Positions 1 to 9,100 of a DNA stretch of 64,000 nt are shown here, in pieces (position 1 is the stretch's first letter; each line of letters begins with the position of its first letter). The DNA lies in NCBI GenBank assembly GCA_028284195.1, contig JANQSE010000002.1, forward strand, positions 496,001 to 560,000, given 5' to 3'. The stretch comes from Balneola sp. (lineage in GTDB: Bacteria; Bacteroidota; Rhodothermia; Balneolales; Balneolaceae). The notes under the pieces were generated by a model that ran no database searches, was not told the DNA's origin, and saw only the letters and a program-made list of their open reading frames with translations. Both the position numbers and the translations under genes were made by a program.

Positions 1-1090
1 TGATCTTAAGAAACAGTATATTTCAATTAAAACAGAAATTGATGAGGCAATCTCAAGTGTGCTTGAAGAGACTTCCTTCATTGGGGGGGGGCATGTAAAC
101 GAATTTAACTTAGCATTTGCCAAGGATTATGGAGTGAAACATTGTATCGGCGTGGCCAATGGAACTGATGCAATTTATATTGTTTTAAAAATGCTAGGAA
201 TAGGTAGTGGAGACGAGGTTATTACAGTTGCAAATAGTTGGATATCTACCTCGGAAACAATTTCACAATGTGGTGCTAAACCTATTTTTGTGGATATAGA
301 AGAAGATTTTTATACCATAGATGTCAATAAAATAGAAGCTGCTATTACTAATAGAACAAAAGCGGTCATTCCAGTACATATATTTGGTCATCCTGCTGAT
401 TTAGATTCTATAGTAAAACTATGTGAAAAACATGATTTATATTTGATTGAGGATAGTGCTCAAGCTCATTATGCTGAGTATAAGGGACAAAGAATAGGTA
501 CTTTTGGTGATGCAGCTACTTTTAGCTTTTACCCTGGTAAAAATTTGGGTGCCTATGGAGATGCCGGATGTGTTGTGACCAATAATGATGCTCTAGCCGA
601 AAAGTGTAAAATGTTTGCTAATCATGGAGCATTAGTAAAACATAATCATTTAATGGAGGGAATAAACAGTAGATTGGATGGTTTACAAGCGGCTATTTTA
701 AAGGCAAAATTGCCATTTATACATGACTGGACTCATAAAAGAAGAGAAATTGCCAGAGAATATGACGAACATCTTAGTGGAATAAACGAAGTCGTTTATC
801 CTAAAGTAGCTGATTATGCAAGTCATGTGTTTCACTTGTACGTTATTAGAGCTAAACAAAGGGATCGGTTAAAACAATATTTAAATGAAAAAGGTATCTC
901 TACTGCTATACATTATCCGACACCTCTACCTTTATTAACTGCATATAAATCAAGAGGTTTTCGAGAAGAACATTTTCCAGTATCTTCTCGATATAGAGAT
1001 GAAATTCTTTCTCTACCTATATATCCGGAATTAGGCTTAGATAAAGTAGAATACATTTCGAATACTATAAGAGAATTTTATATTGCCTAG
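1..1090 (+). CDS. DegT/DnrJ/EryC1/StrS-family sugar aminotransferase (5' partial)
   Basis: PLP-dependent aminotransferase of the family that aminates keto sugars on nucleotide carriers. The reading frame is open to the left edge: codons upstream of the ORF-track GTG at 59 read DLKKQY..., matching the N-terminus of the second DegT gene at 9101, so the real start lies outside the window. Visible motifs are the substrate/PLP stretch VANGTDA, the aspartate-containing IEDSAQAH, and the Schiff-base lysine in FYPGKNLGAYGDAG. The C-terminal part is complete. A run of nine G (83-91) encodes Gly-Gly-Gly early in the protein. It leads a + strand polysaccharide operon; the GT4 start lies one base after its stop. 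The exact sugar product is not determinable from the sequence. Confidence 0.9.
   Translation, partial: DLKKQYISIKTEIDEAISSVLEETSFIGGGHVNEFNLAFAKDYGVKHCIGVANGTDAIYIVLKMLGIGSGDEVITVANSWISTSETISQCGAKPIFVDIEEDFYTIDVNKIEAAITNRTKAVIPVHIFGHPADLDSIVKLCEKHDLYLIEDSAQAHYAEYKGQRIGTFGDAATFSFYPGKNLGAYGDAGCVVTNNDALAEKCKMFANHGALVKHNHLMEGINSRLDGLQAAILKAKLPFIHDWTHKRREIAREYDEHLSGINEVVYPKVADYASHVFHLYVIRAKQRDRLKQYLNEKGISTAIHYPTPLPLLTAYKSRGFREEHFPVSSRYRDEILSLPIYPELGLDKVEYISNTIREFYIA
83..91 (+). repeat. G9 homopolymer inside aminotransferase gene
   Basis: Nine consecutive G encode three in-frame glycines in the DegT-type aminotransferase. Runs of this length are prone to slippage, so a length change of one or two would disrupt the gene. 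Phase variation is inference only. Confidence 0.6.
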
Positions 1091-1091
1091 T

Positions 1092-2318
1092 ATGAAAATT
1101 GCTATAGTATCGCAATATTCTTCACCTGTTGAATATGGTACATATCATCGTCATTTTGATTTAGGGAAAGAGCTTAGAGAGAAAGGTCATGAGGTAATAA
1201 TTGTTACTGCAAGCCATCATCATTTTCTTCACAGGGACTATACTGAAGAAGGTGTAGTAAGTAAACATAGTTTCGATTCTCTGGATACTTATTTAATTAA
1301 GACCAAATCGTATGAACATGCACATTCAGCAGTAAGAATTATTAATTGGTTCTTATTTACGATTAGATTGTTTATATATAGAAACAAAGTCTTTAAAGAT
1401 ATTCCGACACATATAATTGTTTCTTCTCCATCCTTATTCCCATTTCTAATAGGTATTTATTATAAGATTGTGAAGAGATCGAAATTTGTCATAGAACTGA
1501 GGGATATGTGGCCTCGTACCTTAATTGAAGTCGGAAAAATATCTAGATTCCACCCGTTAATATTATTAATGAGTTTTGTCGAAAAAGCAGGTTATTATTG
1601 GTCAGATTTCATTATCAGTACATTTCCGTACGGAAATAAGCACGTAAGTGAAAAAATAAAAAAGCCATTTAGACATACATGTATTCCTCAGGGTTTTGAC
1701 GATCAATATATGAGTAATAGTAAGCCCCTAAGCAATGATTATATAGGCAAATATTTACCATCAGATAAGTTTATAATTTGTTACGCGGGCACAATTGGCC
1801 TAACGAATTCACTTGATACTATTCTAGAGGCGTCTAAAAAGCTAGACAAGATGTATAAGGATATTTATTTTCTTTTTGTTGGTGAGGGGAAAATGAAAAA
1901 TGAATATCAGCAAAAGACACAGAACCAGAGTAATATTGCATTTGCTCCTCGGATTGAAAAAAGTCAAGTGCAATCGCTCCTAAAAAAAGTAAATATTGTA
2001 TATGATAGTGTAAATAATGTGCCGCTTTATGATTATGGTATTTCTAGGAATAAATGGATTGATTATATGTTTGCAGGCAAGCCAGTTCTTTTGTCATGTT
2101 CCAGTAAAGGATTAAGCATGATAAATGAGTCTGATTGTGGATTTATTGTTCCTTCAGAAAATCCAGAAGCTCTTGAACAAGAAATCGTTAGAATTAGCAG
2201 TATCAGTGAAGAATCTTTAAAAAGTATTGGATTTAAAGGCCAAAAGTTTGTTAAAGAAAACCGGACTTTTAGAGTTCTGGCGGAGCAATTAGAATCTGTA
2301 TTATTGAATGTAAAGTGA
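1092..2318 (+). CDS. GT4-family glycosyltransferase (WbuB-like)
   Basis: Predicted retaining GT-B glycosyltransferase that adds a sugar during surface polysaccharide or O-antigen synthesis at the inner membrane. The N-terminus MKIAIVSQYSSP and the following RHFDLGKELREKGHEV resemble the acceptor-side Rossmann start of WbuB-type GT4 enzymes. The C-terminal half has the GT4 pattern with CYAGTIG, a FVGEG segment and an ISRNK...MFAGKPVL block. The ATG at 1092 is chosen over the ORF-track TTG at 1083, because the TTG lies inside the upstream gene and the ATG gives a normal Rossmann start. Length is 408 aa. Its 3' end overlaps the next gene by four bases (GTGA), which suggests translational coupling. 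Donor and acceptor are unknown. Confidence 0.85.
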   Translation: MKIAIVSQYSSPVEYGTYHRHFDLGKELREKGHEVIIVTASHHHFLHRDYTEEGVVSKHSFDSLDTYLIKTKSYEHAHSAVRIINWFLFTIRLFIYRNKVFKDIPTHIIVSSPSLFPFLIGIYYKIVKRSKFVIELRDMWPRTLIEVGKISRFHPLILLMSFVEKAGYYWSDFIISTFPYGNKHVSEKIKKPFRHTCIPQGFDDQYMSNSKPLSNDYIGKYLPSDKFIICYAGTIGLTNSLDTILEASKKLDKMYKDIYFLFVGEGKMKNEYQQKTQNQSNIAFAPRIEKSQVQSLLKKVNIVYDSVNNVPLYDYGISRNKWIDYMFAGKPVLLSCSSKGLSMINESDCGFIVPSENPEALEQEIVRISSISEESLKSIGFKGQKFVKENRTFRVLAEQLESVLLNVK

Positions 2319-3079
2319 AAATTGTAGTACTAACTCAGAATGACCCATTTTATCTGGGTGATCAGTTGAATTACTTGCTCGGAAGACTCCCAGAAGACGT
2401 TCAAATTGTTGGATGTGTTGTTTTTGATGTATCTCCATTTGGCAAAAGAGAGTCGTTTTGGGCAAAGGCGATTAAGACTCTAAAAATATTCGGTTTTGCT
2501 TTTTTTGTTAGATATGGTTTTAAGTTTATAAAAAGCAAGTTCGTTTCCTCGAATAAGGTGGGTAGTATTTTAGAAAAACATCAAGTTAAAAAAATAAATA
2601 TTGTTTGGAATATCAATTCCATAGAGTCGCTTGAATTGATACAGAGTTTCAATCCTGATCTCTTAGTTTCCATCGCAGGAAATCAAATTTTCAAAAAAGA
2701 TCTTATTGAGTTGGCGCCATGCGGCTGTTTAAACCTTCATACTGCACTACTTCCAAAGTATAGAGGATTAATGCCTTCTTTTTGGGTATTGAAAAATGAC
2801 GAGAAGTATACAGGTGTATCTGTATTTTTTGTTGATGAAGGTATTGATAGTGGTCCCATTTTAGTGCAAAAGAAAATTGAAATCGGGAATCGTTCGCAGG
2901 AAAGCCTTATAAGAGATACTAAAAAAATGGGCATGGATGCTATCAATGAAGCGATTAGTTTGATACAAAAAGGAGGGTATACCGTTCTTGAAAATGATGA
3001 CGAGCAGAGTACCTATTTCTCATTTCCTACCAGAAAAGATGTAATTGAATTCAAAAAGTTGGGAAAAAAATTCTACTGA
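2315..3079 (+). CDS. Formyltransferase-family protein (possible sugar N-formyltransferase)
   Basis: The C-terminal half carries the formyl-tetrahydrofolate-dependent transferase signature: CLNLHTALLPKYRG, and VFFVDEGIDSGPIL with the conserved aspartate. The N-terminal part is diverged. Length is 254 aa, shorter than Met-tRNA formyltransferase, and the protein lacks its C-terminal tRNA-binding domain. Its position between a glycosyltransferase and a polysaccharide deacetylase argues for N-formylation of an amino sugar rather than initiator tRNA. The start is a GTG overlapping the stop of the preceding GT4 gene. The substrate is inferred from context only. A phosphoribosylglycinamide formyltransferase-like role is less likely here. 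Confidence 0.75.
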   Translation: MKIVVLTQNDPFYLGDQLNYLLGRLPEDVQIVGCVVFDVSPFGKRESFWAKAIKTLKIFGFAFFVRYGFKFIKSKFVSSNKVGSILEKHQVKKINIVWNINSIESLELIQSFNPDLLVSIAGNQIFKKDLIELAPCGCLNLHTALLPKYRGLMPSFWVLKNDEKYTGVSVFFVDEGIDSGPILVQKKIEIGNRSQESLIRDTKKMGMDAINEAISLIQKGGYTVLENDDEQSTYFSFPTRKDVIEFKKLGKKFY

Positions 3080-3086
3080 TTATATT

Positions 3087-3938
3087 ATGAAACACGCTCT
3101 TTCCTTTGATATTGAAGACTGGTTTCATATAGTTGATATAGATGAATTGGAAGACCGAGATAAATGGGATTCTTTTCCAACTTTAGTTGAAGAGAAGACA
3201 GATCTTATCCTAAATATTCTAAGTGAATATGGTACTAAAGGTACATTTTTTGTGCTAGGGTGGATTGCACAAAGATATCCAAGTATTAGTAAAAAAATTG
3301 TTGACCAAGGCCATGAGTTAGGTACTCACTCTTTTTGGCATCATAGAGTTTATGAGCTTACTCCTGAGACATTTTATGATGATTTAAAGCTCTCCATAGA
3401 TGTTTTGCAAGATCAAACAGGAGTACATATAAAAGGGTTTCGAGCGCCTTCATTTTCAATTACTCCAGGTAACGAGTGGGCCTTTGACATTATAAAAGAA
3501 GTGGGATTGGAGTATGACGCTAGTCTGTTTCCTGCCCAAAGAGGGCATGGTGGGTACCCTTGTGTACAAGAAGTTCATCAAATTAAGCTCTTTGAGGGTA
3601 CATTACCAGAGCTGCCCATGAGCGTACTAAAAAAAGGCCCTGTTCGGATACCATTTAGTGGAGGTGGGTATTTACGATTTCTACCATACAAGATAATTAG
3701 CAGTGGATTTGATAAGTTTGAGAATGAAGGAATACCTGTAGTCGTATATTTACATCCACGAGATTTTGCTCCTGATTGTCCAAGAGTAAAGATGCCTATG
3801 CACAGAAGGTTTAAGTCTTATACAGGTTTGGGTACTACTGAGAGTAAGTTACGAGGTTTACTTCAGAATTTTAAATTTGACACATGCGAAAACGTTATCA
3901 TTGACTGCTTAAAGAATTGTTCAACTTCAGAAGTTTAG
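3087..3938 (+). CDS. XrtA-type polysaccharide deacetylase (DUF3473-like)
   Basis: NodB-fold (CE4) deacetylase closely resembling those of exosortase/EPS loci. The start MKHALSFDIEDWFH contains the metal-binding DIED; the zinc histidines follow in HELGTHSFWHH. The block GFRAPSFSIT and the C-terminal VVYLHPRDF...PR...RRFKSYTGL match the XrtA-associated subgroup with its extra C-terminal DUF3473 region. Length is 283 aa. The ATG at 3087 is chosen over 3045 because the latter overlaps the preceding gene heavily and adds residues that are not family-like. It probably removes N-acetyl groups from an exopolysaccharide. A signal peptide is absent. An exosortase gene lies about 9 kb downstream, consistent with an exosortase-type EPS system. 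Confidence 0.88.
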   Translation: MKHALSFDIEDWFHIVDIDELEDRDKWDSFPTLVEEKTDLILNILSEYGTKGTFFVLGWIAQRYPSISKKIVDQGHELGTHSFWHHRVYELTPETFYDDLKLSIDVLQDQTGVHIKGFRAPSFSITPGNEWAFDIIKEVGLEYDASLFPAQRGHGGYPCVQEVHQIKLFEGTLPELPMSVLKKGPVRIPFSGGGYLRFLPYKIISSGFDKFENEGIPVVVYLHPRDFAPDCPRVKMPMHRRFKSYTGLGTTESKLRGLLQNFKFDTCENVIIDCLKNCSTSEV

Positions 3939-3951
3939 AGAAGGTTGCATA

Positions 3952-5286
3952 ATGAATAATCTGGATAAAATAATAAGTAATATTACGAGCAGAAATTATA
4001 CCGTTGGTATTGTGGGTCTTGGATACGTTGGCTTACCTTTGATGTGGACATTCCATGAAAATGATTTAGATGTTTTAGGTTTCGATGTTGATGAATCAAA
4101 AATTAAGTGTCTAAAAGAGGGTAAGCCTTACATAAAGCATCTTGGAGACGAAATGATGGCTAAACTTGCCAAGTCTAATCGAATTGATGCTACAACTGAC
4201 TTCTCACGATTAAATGAAGTTGATGCGATTTTAATGTGTGTGCCAACTCCATTAGATCATCATCGTGAACCTGATATGAGCTATGTTCAAGTTACTACTG
4301 AAACAATATCTAAATTTTTACGAGAAGGACAGCTAGTAATTCTAGAATCTACTACCTATCCTGGAACAACTGAAGAGTTAATTATTCCGATTCTGGAAAA
4401 AAATTCAGGTCTGAAAGCAGGTGAAGATTTTTATGTTGCTTATAGTCCCGAAAGAGAAGATCCGGGTAACCCGAATTTTAATACTGCAAAGATTCCAAAG
4501 GTTGTTGGTGGTCATGGAGAGGAAGCGCTTGAGCTAGCTAAAGCTCTTTATGATACTTCTATAGTAAAGACCGTTCCGGTTTCAGATACTAAAACAGCAG
4601 AAGCAGTAAAAATTACAGAGAATGTGTTTCGCGCAGTCAATATTGCTTTGGTTAATGAACTCAAAGTGGTATTTCAAAAGATGGGAATTGATGTACATGA
4701 AGTATTGGATGCTGCCGCTACCAAACCTTTTGGTTTCATGAAATTTACTCCCGGGCCGGGATTAGGAGGACATTGTATACCTATTGATCCCTTCTATCTA
4801 ACCTGGAAGGCCAGAGAGTTTCAGGAGAATACACGATTTATTGAATTGGCAGGAGAGATAAATACGAATATGCCTCGCTATGTTATTCAGCAAACGATGA
4901 ATGCCTTAAATGATTATAAGAAGTCAATTAATGGCTCCCGAATGCTTGTTATTGGCTTAGCATATAAACCTGATGTTGATGATATGAGGGAAAGTCCTAC
5001 GTTTGTTTTGATGGATGAGTTAAAAGAATTAGGAGCTGAAGTAGATTACTATGATCCGTTTATTCCTGTAGTTACTCCTACCCGGGGACATGCTGATTGG
5101 ACTGGAAAGAAGTCTATTGAATGGGATAGTAATGTAATTGCTCAATATGATGGTGTGATTATCGCAACTAATCATAAGGAAATTGATTACGAGGCTCTTC
5201 TGGAATGTGCCCAGCTTATTGTTGACACCAGAAATGTATATCCTAAAAAAATTGCTTCACAAGTAACAACCATTTATAAAGCCTAA
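3952..5286 (+). CDS. Nucleotide-sugar 6-dehydrogenase (UDP-GlcNAc/ManNAc type, WbpA/WecC-like)
   Basis: NAD-dependent four-electron oxidase that converts a UDP-N-acetylhexosamine to its uronic acid. The NAD-binding motif GIVGLGYVGLPL is near residue 20. The active-site segment GPGLGGHCIPIDPFYL carries the catalytic cysteine, and the C-terminal domain contains LAYKPDVDDMRESP. The HCIPIDP form and length of 444 aa favour the WbpA/WecC group over UDP-glucose dehydrogenase, which is encoded separately at 6689. Together with the WbpB-like gene at 7931 and the WbpE-like gene at 9101 it could make a UDP-2,3-diamino-2,3-dideoxyglucuronic acid derivative. That pathway assignment is inference. Confidence 0.88.
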   Translation: MNNLDKIISNITSRNYTVGIVGLGYVGLPLMWTFHENDLDVLGFDVDESKIKCLKEGKPYIKHLGDEMMAKLAKSNRIDATTDFSRLNEVDAILMCVPTPLDHHREPDMSYVQVTTETISKFLREGQLVILESTTYPGTTEELIIPILEKNSGLKAGEDFYVAYSPEREDPGNPNFNTAKIPKVVGGHGEEALELAKALYDTSIVKTVPVSDTKTAEAVKITENVFRAVNIALVNELKVVFQKMGIDVHEVLDAAATKPFGFMKFTPGPGLGGHCIPIDPFYLTWKAREFQENTRFIELAGEINTNMPRYVIQQTMNALNDYKKSINGSRMLVIGLAYKPDVDDMRESPTFVLMDELKELGAEVDYYDPFIPVVTPTRGHADWTGKKSIEWDSNVIAQYDGVIIATNHKEIDYEALLECAQLIVDTRNVYPKKIASQVTTIYKA

Positions 5287-5360
5287 ATAGGATATTTTAT
5301 AGCAGGTGGCAGGTAACGAAAATAAACTTTATATTTTCCCCCTCAAGTAAAAAGGCTTAT

Positions 5361-6563
5361 ATGCTTAACTGGATTTCAGAGGGATGGCTTCAAGGGGTAC
5401 TAGCTGCAATAGCTGGTTTTATTATTGTATATAAAAGTATTCCTGTATTAATTAAGGTTGCCTACCATAAAGATTTATATGATAAACCGGATGGAGATCG
5501 CAAGGTTCATACTCGGTATATCCCTACACTTGGTGGAGTTGGCATATTTATAGCCCTGATATTAAGTTTTCTTTTTAGCGGATTTGCAGGCTCACTAAGT
5601 TGGACACCATATTTGATTGGTGCACTAACAGGGTTATTCTTTTGTGGACTTAAGGACGATTTAATAGGTTTGTCCCCCAAGAAAAAGCTTTTAATAGAAA
5701 TTGCTATGGTGGGGATTATCTTGTTAGGCTCCGGAGCAACAATCAACCATTTTGGTGGTGTATTAGGTATATATGAAATCCCTCTGTGGCTGGCTATTGG
5801 AGTGAGCATGTTTACCATGATCGTGGTAATTAATGCCTATAATCTTATTGATGGGATTGATGGGTTGGCTGGTGGCATTGGGGCGATAGCTTCAGCAGCT
5901 TTTGGAGTAGGTTTTTGGGTCGCAGGTGAGATAGAACTAGCTTATTTGGCCATACTTACATCTGTTGTGCTAATAGGTTATTTGTTCCACAATTTTCATC
6001 CGGCATCCATTTTTATGGGAGATACTGGTTCTTTAGTTATTGGATTTTTGCTAAGTGTGTTTGTGGTACAATTCGTTCCTCTAAGTCAAACTATTGAATT
6101 TAAAAATGTGTTTGGAGGAGCTTCTCCAATACTACCGGTAGCTTTTTTGGCAGTACCTCTGTATGATACCATACGGGCATTTATCAGAAGAATAAGGCGC
6201 GGTAAATCTCCTTTCGATGCTGATTCAGATCATATTCATCATGCGTTACTTAAGATGGGGTGGGGTCAGCGCAGAACAGTTGCTTATTTATATCTGGCTG
6301 TAATTACTATTATTGCTACAGCTTATGTGACCACTTTCTTAAGCGTAAATTTATCGTTAGTTATTATACTATTAATGACTGTTTGCTTGTTTCCTACCAA
6401 TGGTTTTAAGCGTCGCCTTTTGTCAAAATTAGGATGGGATATAGAGAGTTCTTTCAGATCAGATGAGTACGAAACACTTTATGAGCATTTGAGAGAAGCT
6501 CAGGAAAAAACCAGCAAACATCGAAAACAAGAACCACGAAAAAAAGCTTCTTTTGAAGCTTAA
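5361..6563 (+). CDS. Undecaprenyl-phosphate sugar-1-phosphate transferase (WecA/TagO/MraY family)
   Basis: Polytopic inner-membrane enzyme that transfers GlcNAc-1-P or a related sugar-1-P to undecaprenyl phosphate, starting polysaccharide repeat synthesis. About ten hydrophobic segments are visible. Diagnostic motifs are GLKDDL in the first catalytic loop, NAYNLIDGIDGLAGG, FMGDTGSL and the late loop SPFDADSDHIHHAL typical of WecA/TagO (HxHH region). Length is 400 aa with a charged C-terminal tail (KHRKQEPRKK). It sits between two nucleotide-sugar dehydrogenases, 74 bp after the first. A hairpin overlaps its 3' end. The exact sugar is uncertain. Confidence 0.92.
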   Translation: MLNWISEGWLQGVLAAIAGFIIVYKSIPVLIKVAYHKDLYDKPDGDRKVHTRYIPTLGGVGIFIALILSFLFSGFAGSLSWTPYLIGALTGLFFCGLKDDLIGLSPKKKLLIEIAMVGIILLGSGATINHFGGVLGIYEIPLWLAIGVSMFTMIVVINAYNLIDGIDGLAGGIGAIASAAFGVGFWVAGEIELAYLAILTSVVLIGYLFHNFHPASIFMGDTGSLVIGFLLSVFVVQFVPLSQTIEFKNVFGGASPILPVAFLAVPLYDTIRAFIRRIRRGKSPFDADSDHIHHALLKMGWGQRRTVAYLYLAVITIIATAYVTTFLSVNLSLVIILLMTVCLFPTNGFKRRLLSKLGWDIESSFRSDEYETLYEHLREAQEKTSKHRKQEPRKKASFEA

Positions 6564-6581
6564 TTGATCTGAGCTTTTTTA
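6544..6581 (+). terminator. Possible hairpin terminator after the WecA-like gene
   Basis: A perfect 7-bp stem AAGCTTC-TTTT-GAAGCTT spans the stop codon. The 3' arm can instead pair with a downstream AGCTT that is followed by six T. Either form looks terminator-like; strength is unknown. Confidence 0.4.
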
Positions 6582-6688
6582 TGGTTTTCAGGCTATAAGC
6601 ACTTTTTGTTGTGTTCTCTGTGTCTTGCAATAAGCTTAAATTTTTTCCTTACCTTCTTTAGTTAAATAATTAAAAGCTTAGTTTTTTT

Positions 6689-7861
6689 ATGAAAATAGCA
6701 GTAGCCGGTACCGGTTATGTGGGCTTATCACTTGCGGTTTTGTTAGCCCAGAAAAATGAAGTTACAGCGGTAGATATAATTGATGAAAAAGTGGGCATGA
6801 TAAACAATCGTGTTTCACCCATTTCTGATCTAGAAATAGAGTCGTTTTTAAGAGAGAAAGAGTTGAATTTGCAGGCTACTTTGGATTCAGCCTCGGCTTA
6901 TAAAAATGCGGACTTCATAATAATAGCAACTCCAACAAACTATGATCCTGAAAATAATTTCTTTGATACCAGTTCCGTGGAAGCTGTTATTAAAGAGGCT
7001 AAAGAAGCAAACCCGGATGCGATCATGGTTATCAAATCTACCGTACCTGTTGGGTATGTTAAGAGAACCAAAAAGGAGCTTAATGTAGATAATCTGATTT
7101 TTTCTCCTGAGTTTTTAAGAGAAGGAAAAGCACTGTACGACAACTTGTATCCCTCCAGAATTGTTGTTGGTGAACGATCGGAGAGGGCTAAGGTATTTGC
7201 TGATCTGCTGATTGAAGGAGCCGAAAAACCAGCAGATGAAATCTCTGTTCTTTTCACAGATTCTACAGAAGCAGAGGCAATAAAGCTGTTTTCGAATACC
7301 TATCTGGCTATGAGAGTGGCTTATTTTAACGAATTAGATTCTTACTGCGAAACTCATCAATTAAGTTCGGAACAGGTTATTGAAGGAGTAGGATTGGATC
7401 CAAGAATTGGGGATCATTACAATAACCCATCCTTTGGTTATGGAGGGTATTGTTTACCTAAAGACACCAAACAGTTGCTCGCTAATTTTCAGGATGTGCC
7501 TAACAATCTTATTCGTGCCATTGTGGATGCAAATCGCACCCGAAAAGATTTTATTGCCCGGCAGATATGGAAAAATGACCCGGATGTGGTAGGTATCTAT
7601 CGTCTGGTTATGAAGCAGGGTTCAGATAATTTCAGAGCCAGTGCTATTCAGGGTATAATGAAGCGCATTAAAGCAAAAGGAATAGAGGTTGTAGTATATG
7701 AACCGTATTTGAAGGAAAATGAGTTTTATCATTCCAAAGTAATACGGGATTTGAATGAATTTAAAGGCATCTCTGATGTAATTGTGGCCAACCGAATGGT
7801 GGAAGAAATCGAAGATGTAAAAGAAAAGGTTTATACCCGGGACCTGTTTGGCCAAGACTAA
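6689..7861 (+). CDS. ugd: UDP-glucose 6-dehydrogenase
   Basis: Oxidises UDP-glucose to UDP-glucuronate with two NAD. The N-terminal Rossmann motif is [16 protein letters not shown]. The middle domain contains KSTVPVGY and [11 protein letters not shown]. The catalytic cysteine lies in [15 protein letters not shown], the short Ugd form seen in Ugd of about 390 aa. The C-terminal domain ends in VANRM, a pattern seen in gamma-type Ugd. Length is 390 aa. It lies in the polysaccharide locus after a 125-bp gap that contains a possible terminator, so it may be transcribed separately. Its product would supply glucuronate or downstream sugars for the polymer. Confidence 0.92.
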   Translation: MKIAVAGTGYVGLSLAVLLAQKNEVTAVDIIDEKVGMINNRVSPISDLEIESFLREKELNLQATLDSASAYKNADFIIIATPTNYDPENNFFDTSSVEAVIKEAKEANPDAIMVIKSTVPVGYVKRTKKELNVDNLIFSPEFLREGKALYDNLYPSRIVVGERSERAKVFADLLIEGAEKPADEISVLFTDSTEAEAIKLFSNTYLAMRVAYFNELDSYCETHQLSSEQVIEGVGLDPRIGDHYNNPSFGYGGYCLPKDTKQLLANFQDVPNNLIRAIVDANRTRKDFIARQIWKNDPDVVGIYRLVMKQGSDNFRASAIQGIMKRIKAKGIEVVVYEPYLKENEFYHSKVIRDLNEFKGISDVIVANRMVEEIEDVKEKVYTRDLFGQD

Positions 7862-7930
7862 ATTTGGTTGGTAGTTATTGATTAATATCTCTTCTATTTT
7901 ACATCAACAGACGTTACATAAAATTAGTTA

Positions 7931-8962
7931 ATGAACAGAGTTAAGTTTTCGGTATTAGGGTTCGGACGAATAGGTCAAAGACATGCAAAAATTATACATG
8001 AATATCCAGATTCTGATCTGATTTCAATAGTTGATACCAATCCTGAACATTTACTTGAATCAGATACTTTGGGACTTCACAAAGAACTTTTCATGTTTTC
8101 ATGTATCAAAGATTTTCTTTTGAAGGATCAGAATCAGACAGATATTGTTTCAATAGCAACACCAAATGGTTTCCATACCGATTATGCCATTCAGTTAATG
8201 AAGGCCGGCTATCATGTGCTTATTGAAAAACCAATGGGTCTGTCCTCTGTTTCATGCGAGGAGGTGCTATCGACAATGATTGAAACCGGAAAGCAGGCTT
8301 TTGTAGTAAAGCAGAACAGATACAGCCCTCCATCGCTATGGCTAAAAAATATTGTTGATAATAAGATTATTGGAGACATACTAATGGTTCAGACCAATTG
8401 CTATTGGAATAGAGACGAACGCTATTATTCAACCAGTGAGTGGAGAGGAACAAGAGATTTAGATGGTGGAGCTTTGTTTACGCAGTTCAGTCATTTTGTG
8501 GATTTGTTATATTGGGTGTTTGGGGATATACAGAACGTAACTGCGAGCGTGAAAAATTTTACCCATCCAAATTTAAAAGACTTTGATGATTCAGGGTTTG
8601 CCCAATTCGAGTTTATTAAAGGCGGCATTGGCAGTTTAAATTATTCCACGTCCTGCTGGGGGCAAAATATGGAGAGCAGTATTACGGTAATCGGAACAAA
8701 AGGAAGTGTTAAAGTTGGCGGACAGTACATGAATGAGATTGAGTATTGCCATATAGAAGATTACAAAATGCCTGAACTGCCTGAAACGAATCCACCCAAT
8801 GATTACGGGCCATATAAAGGAAGCGCGGCCAATCATCATTATGTAATTGAAAATGTAGTAAATGCACTGAGTGGGAATGAATCGACTACAACCAATGCTT
8901 TTGAAGGGATGAAAGTAGTAGGTTTTATTGAGAAGATTTACAGAGCAGCAGCTTTTATTTAA
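7931..8962 (+). CDS. Gfo/Idh/MocA-family oxidoreductase (WbpB/WlbA-like sugar 3-dehydrogenase)
   Basis: NAD-dependent oxidoreductase with the N-terminal Rossmann motif VLGFGRIGQRHAKII and the family lysine in HVLIEKPMG, used for proton transfer. The C-terminal alpha/beta domain includes RGTRDLDGGALFTQFSHFVDLLYW with the usual catalytic-region histidine. Length is 343 aa. In Pseudomonas and Bordetella a homologue oxidises the C3 hydroxyl of UDP-GlcNAcA before transamination. The pairing here with a WecC/WbpA-like dehydrogenase and an adjacent DegT aminotransferase supports the same step, but specificity is inferred from neighbours only. Confidence 0.85.
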   Translation: MNRVKFSVLGFGRIGQRHAKIIHEYPDSDLISIVDTNPEHLLESDTLGLHKELFMFSCIKDFLLKDQNQTDIVSIATPNGFHTDYAIQLMKAGYHVLIEKPMGLSSVSCEEVLSTMIETGKQAFVVKQNRYSPPSLWLKNIVDNKIIGDILMVQTNCYWNRDERYYSTSEWRGTRDLDGGALFTQFSHFVDLLYWVFGDIQNVTASVKNFTHPNLKDFDDSGFAQFEFIKGGIGSLNYSTSCWGQNMESSITVIGTKGSVKVGGQYMNEIEYCHIEDYKMPELPETNPPNDYGPYKGSAANHHYVIENVVNALSGNESTTTNAFEGMKVVGFIEKIYRAAAFI

Positions 8963-9003
8963 ATAGTTGTTGATTAAAAATTTATAAGTTTAAAACTAGC
9001 TGG

Positions 9004-9037
9004 TTGCTGGCAAAGTAATTCTTGGTATTTAGTTTTG
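9004..9037 (+). promoter_or_regulatory. Candidate Bacteroidota-type promoter
   Basis: TAGTTTTG at 9030-9037 matches the TAnnTTTG -7 consensus, with TTG at 9004-9006 and a 23-base spacer. It lies about 60 bases before the aminotransferase start at 9101. The consensus is known for Bacteroidota; use here is inference. Confidence 0.4.
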
Positions 9038-9100
9038 AATTTTAATGTTAAGTTAGTGTCCACATCTTAATCAAAACTTGCATAAAACTTCTAACCATTG

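Noticed and set aside
2315-3079. Methionyl-tRNA formyltransferase (fmt)
   Set aside because: Too short, lacks the C-terminal tRNA-binding domain, and lies inside a polysaccharide operon.
8992-9036. Relic of another inverted-repeat element (AAAACTA/TAGTTTT arms)
   Set aside because: Only seven bases pair, and there is no internal gene; the right arm is better explained as a promoter box.
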